From an uncultured Eubacteriales bacterium (GTDB lineage: Bacteria > Bacillota > Clostridia > Christensenellales > Borkfalkiaceae), in assembly GCA_900556195.1 (NCBI GenBank), contig USOJ01000069.1, positions 1 through 6,352 of the forward strand: DNA of 6,352 nucleotides, given 5' to 3'. How positions within the stretch are numbered: the first letter of the stretch is position 1; the number at the start of each line of letters is the position of its first letter. Positions 5,990 to 6,352 of the stretch are shown here, one piece after another. Under the pieces are notes generated by a model, which saw nothing but the letters and a program-made list of their open reading frames with translations, had not been told where the DNA came from and ran no database searches. Position numbers and translations under genes: made by a program.

Positions 5990-6265
5990 ATGGCAGAGAA
6001 AAGAATTCCGATAAGAACCTGTATATGTTGCAGGAAAGAATTCCCTAAAAACGAGTTAAGACGGATAGTCTGCGATAAAAGCGACCGCGTCTTTTACGAT
6101 AACACGGGGAAAGCCGACGGCAGGGGTGCGTACGTTTGCGCCGATCCTAAATGCGTCGAAAAACTTATAAATAAAAAAATGCTCGGACGAGTGTTTTCAA
6201 AAGTTATATCGCAAGATATTTACGACGAGATAGGGAGGAAACTTCTTGGAAGCGAGAAAGACTAA
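5990..6265 (+). CDS. ylxR: YlxR family RNA-binding protein (DUF448; RnpM-type)
   Basis: A small basic protein of 91 residues with the family's hallmarks: IPIRTCICCRKEFPKNELRR near 6-25, DNTGKADGRGAYVC near 37-50, and a basic C-terminal stretch. The four cysteines form two pairs, Cys11...Cys14 and Cys50...Cys55. YlxR proteins are nucleic-acid binding and lie between nusA and ylxQ/infB across Bacillota; the B. subtilis member has been described as a modulator of RNase P. The start gives the usual N-terminus, and no earlier in-frame start is available after the nusA stop. No good ribosome binding site precedes it, only AACGGG just upstream, in contrast to its neighbours. Translation may be inefficient or depend on nearby ribosomes. 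Confidence 0.93.
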   Translation: MAEKRIPIRTCICCRKEFPKNELRRIVCDKSDRVFYDNTGKADGRGAYVCADPKCVEKLINKKMLGRVFSKVISQDIYDEIGRKLLGSEKD

Positions 6266-6352
6266 AATTTTCACTTATCTCGGTTTTGCGAAAAAGAGCG
6301 GCAATTTGTGTATCGGCGCAAATTCGCTTGCAAGACTTAAAAAACGGGCGTA
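6246..6352 (+). CDS. ylxQ: L7Ae/L30e-family ribosomal protein-like (YlxQ), N-terminal fragment
   Basis: The first 35 codons of a gene cut by the right edge. The peptide contains TYLGFAKKSGNLCIGANSL, matching the LGLAxRAGKLxxGxxxV opening of YlxQ, an L7Ae-like protein that binds kink-turn RNA. It starts with TTG at 6246, seven bases after a good AGGGAGG site (6232-6238), and overlaps the end of ylxR by 20 nt, which suggests coupled translation. Its place after ylxR and, by family custom, before infB supports the call. The rest of the protein is not in the window. Confidence 0.85.
   Translation, partial: MEARKTKIFTYLGFAKKSGNLCIGANSLARLKKRA

Overview
The window looks like a chromosomal segment of a Bacillota (Firmicutes) bacterium, most likely an uncultured member of class Clostridia. 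The grounds are the block rimP-nusA-ylxR-ylxQ following ispG and a polC-family gene, a type III pantothenate kinase, an ECF-type vitamin transporter subunit, strong AGGAGG-like ribosome binding sites and sigma-A-like promoters. Base composition is moderately AT-rich but CpG-containing codons (GCG, TCG, CGA, CGT) are frequent. This codon style leaves long empty antisense frames that are not genes. The taxonomic call is inference from gene order and style only.

Layout. Bases 1-65 hold the start of a minus-strand gene for a zinc-ribbon protein. Bases 66-287 are a divergent intergenic region with one good promoter facing each way, an inverted repeat in the minus-strand leader, and a leader of about 85 nt with two small hairpins on the plus strand. 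From 288 to 4222 runs a tightly packed operon: ECF transporter S component, coaX, ispG and a polC-derived gene, joined by overlaps of 4, 4 and 14 nt. Bases 4223-4327 hold a second promoter and a very strong terminator-type hairpin just before the rimP ribosome binding site. From 4328 to the end runs rimP, nusA, ylxR and the 5' end of a ylxQ-like gene, the standard transcription/translation operon that normally continues to infB.

Function. The ECF subunit probably brings in a vitamin, and pantothenate is the best guess because coaX, the first enzyme of coenzyme A synthesis, overlaps it. IspG makes HMBPP in the MEP isoprenoid pathway. RimP, NusA, YlxR and the L7Ae-like protein serve ribosome maturation, transcription elongation/termination and RNA metabolism.

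The most unusual item is the gene in the polC slot. It encodes only about 510 residues: a PolC-like N-terminal region, an OB fold, and a complete DEDDh proofreading exonuclease. The PHP domain and the whole polymerase core are absent, yet the exonuclease catalytic residues are intact and the frame is open. This looks like a polymerase-less PolC derivative, possibly a stand-alone proofreading or repair nuclease. The second notable item is the rimP leader terminator, which fits NusA autoregulation by attenuation.
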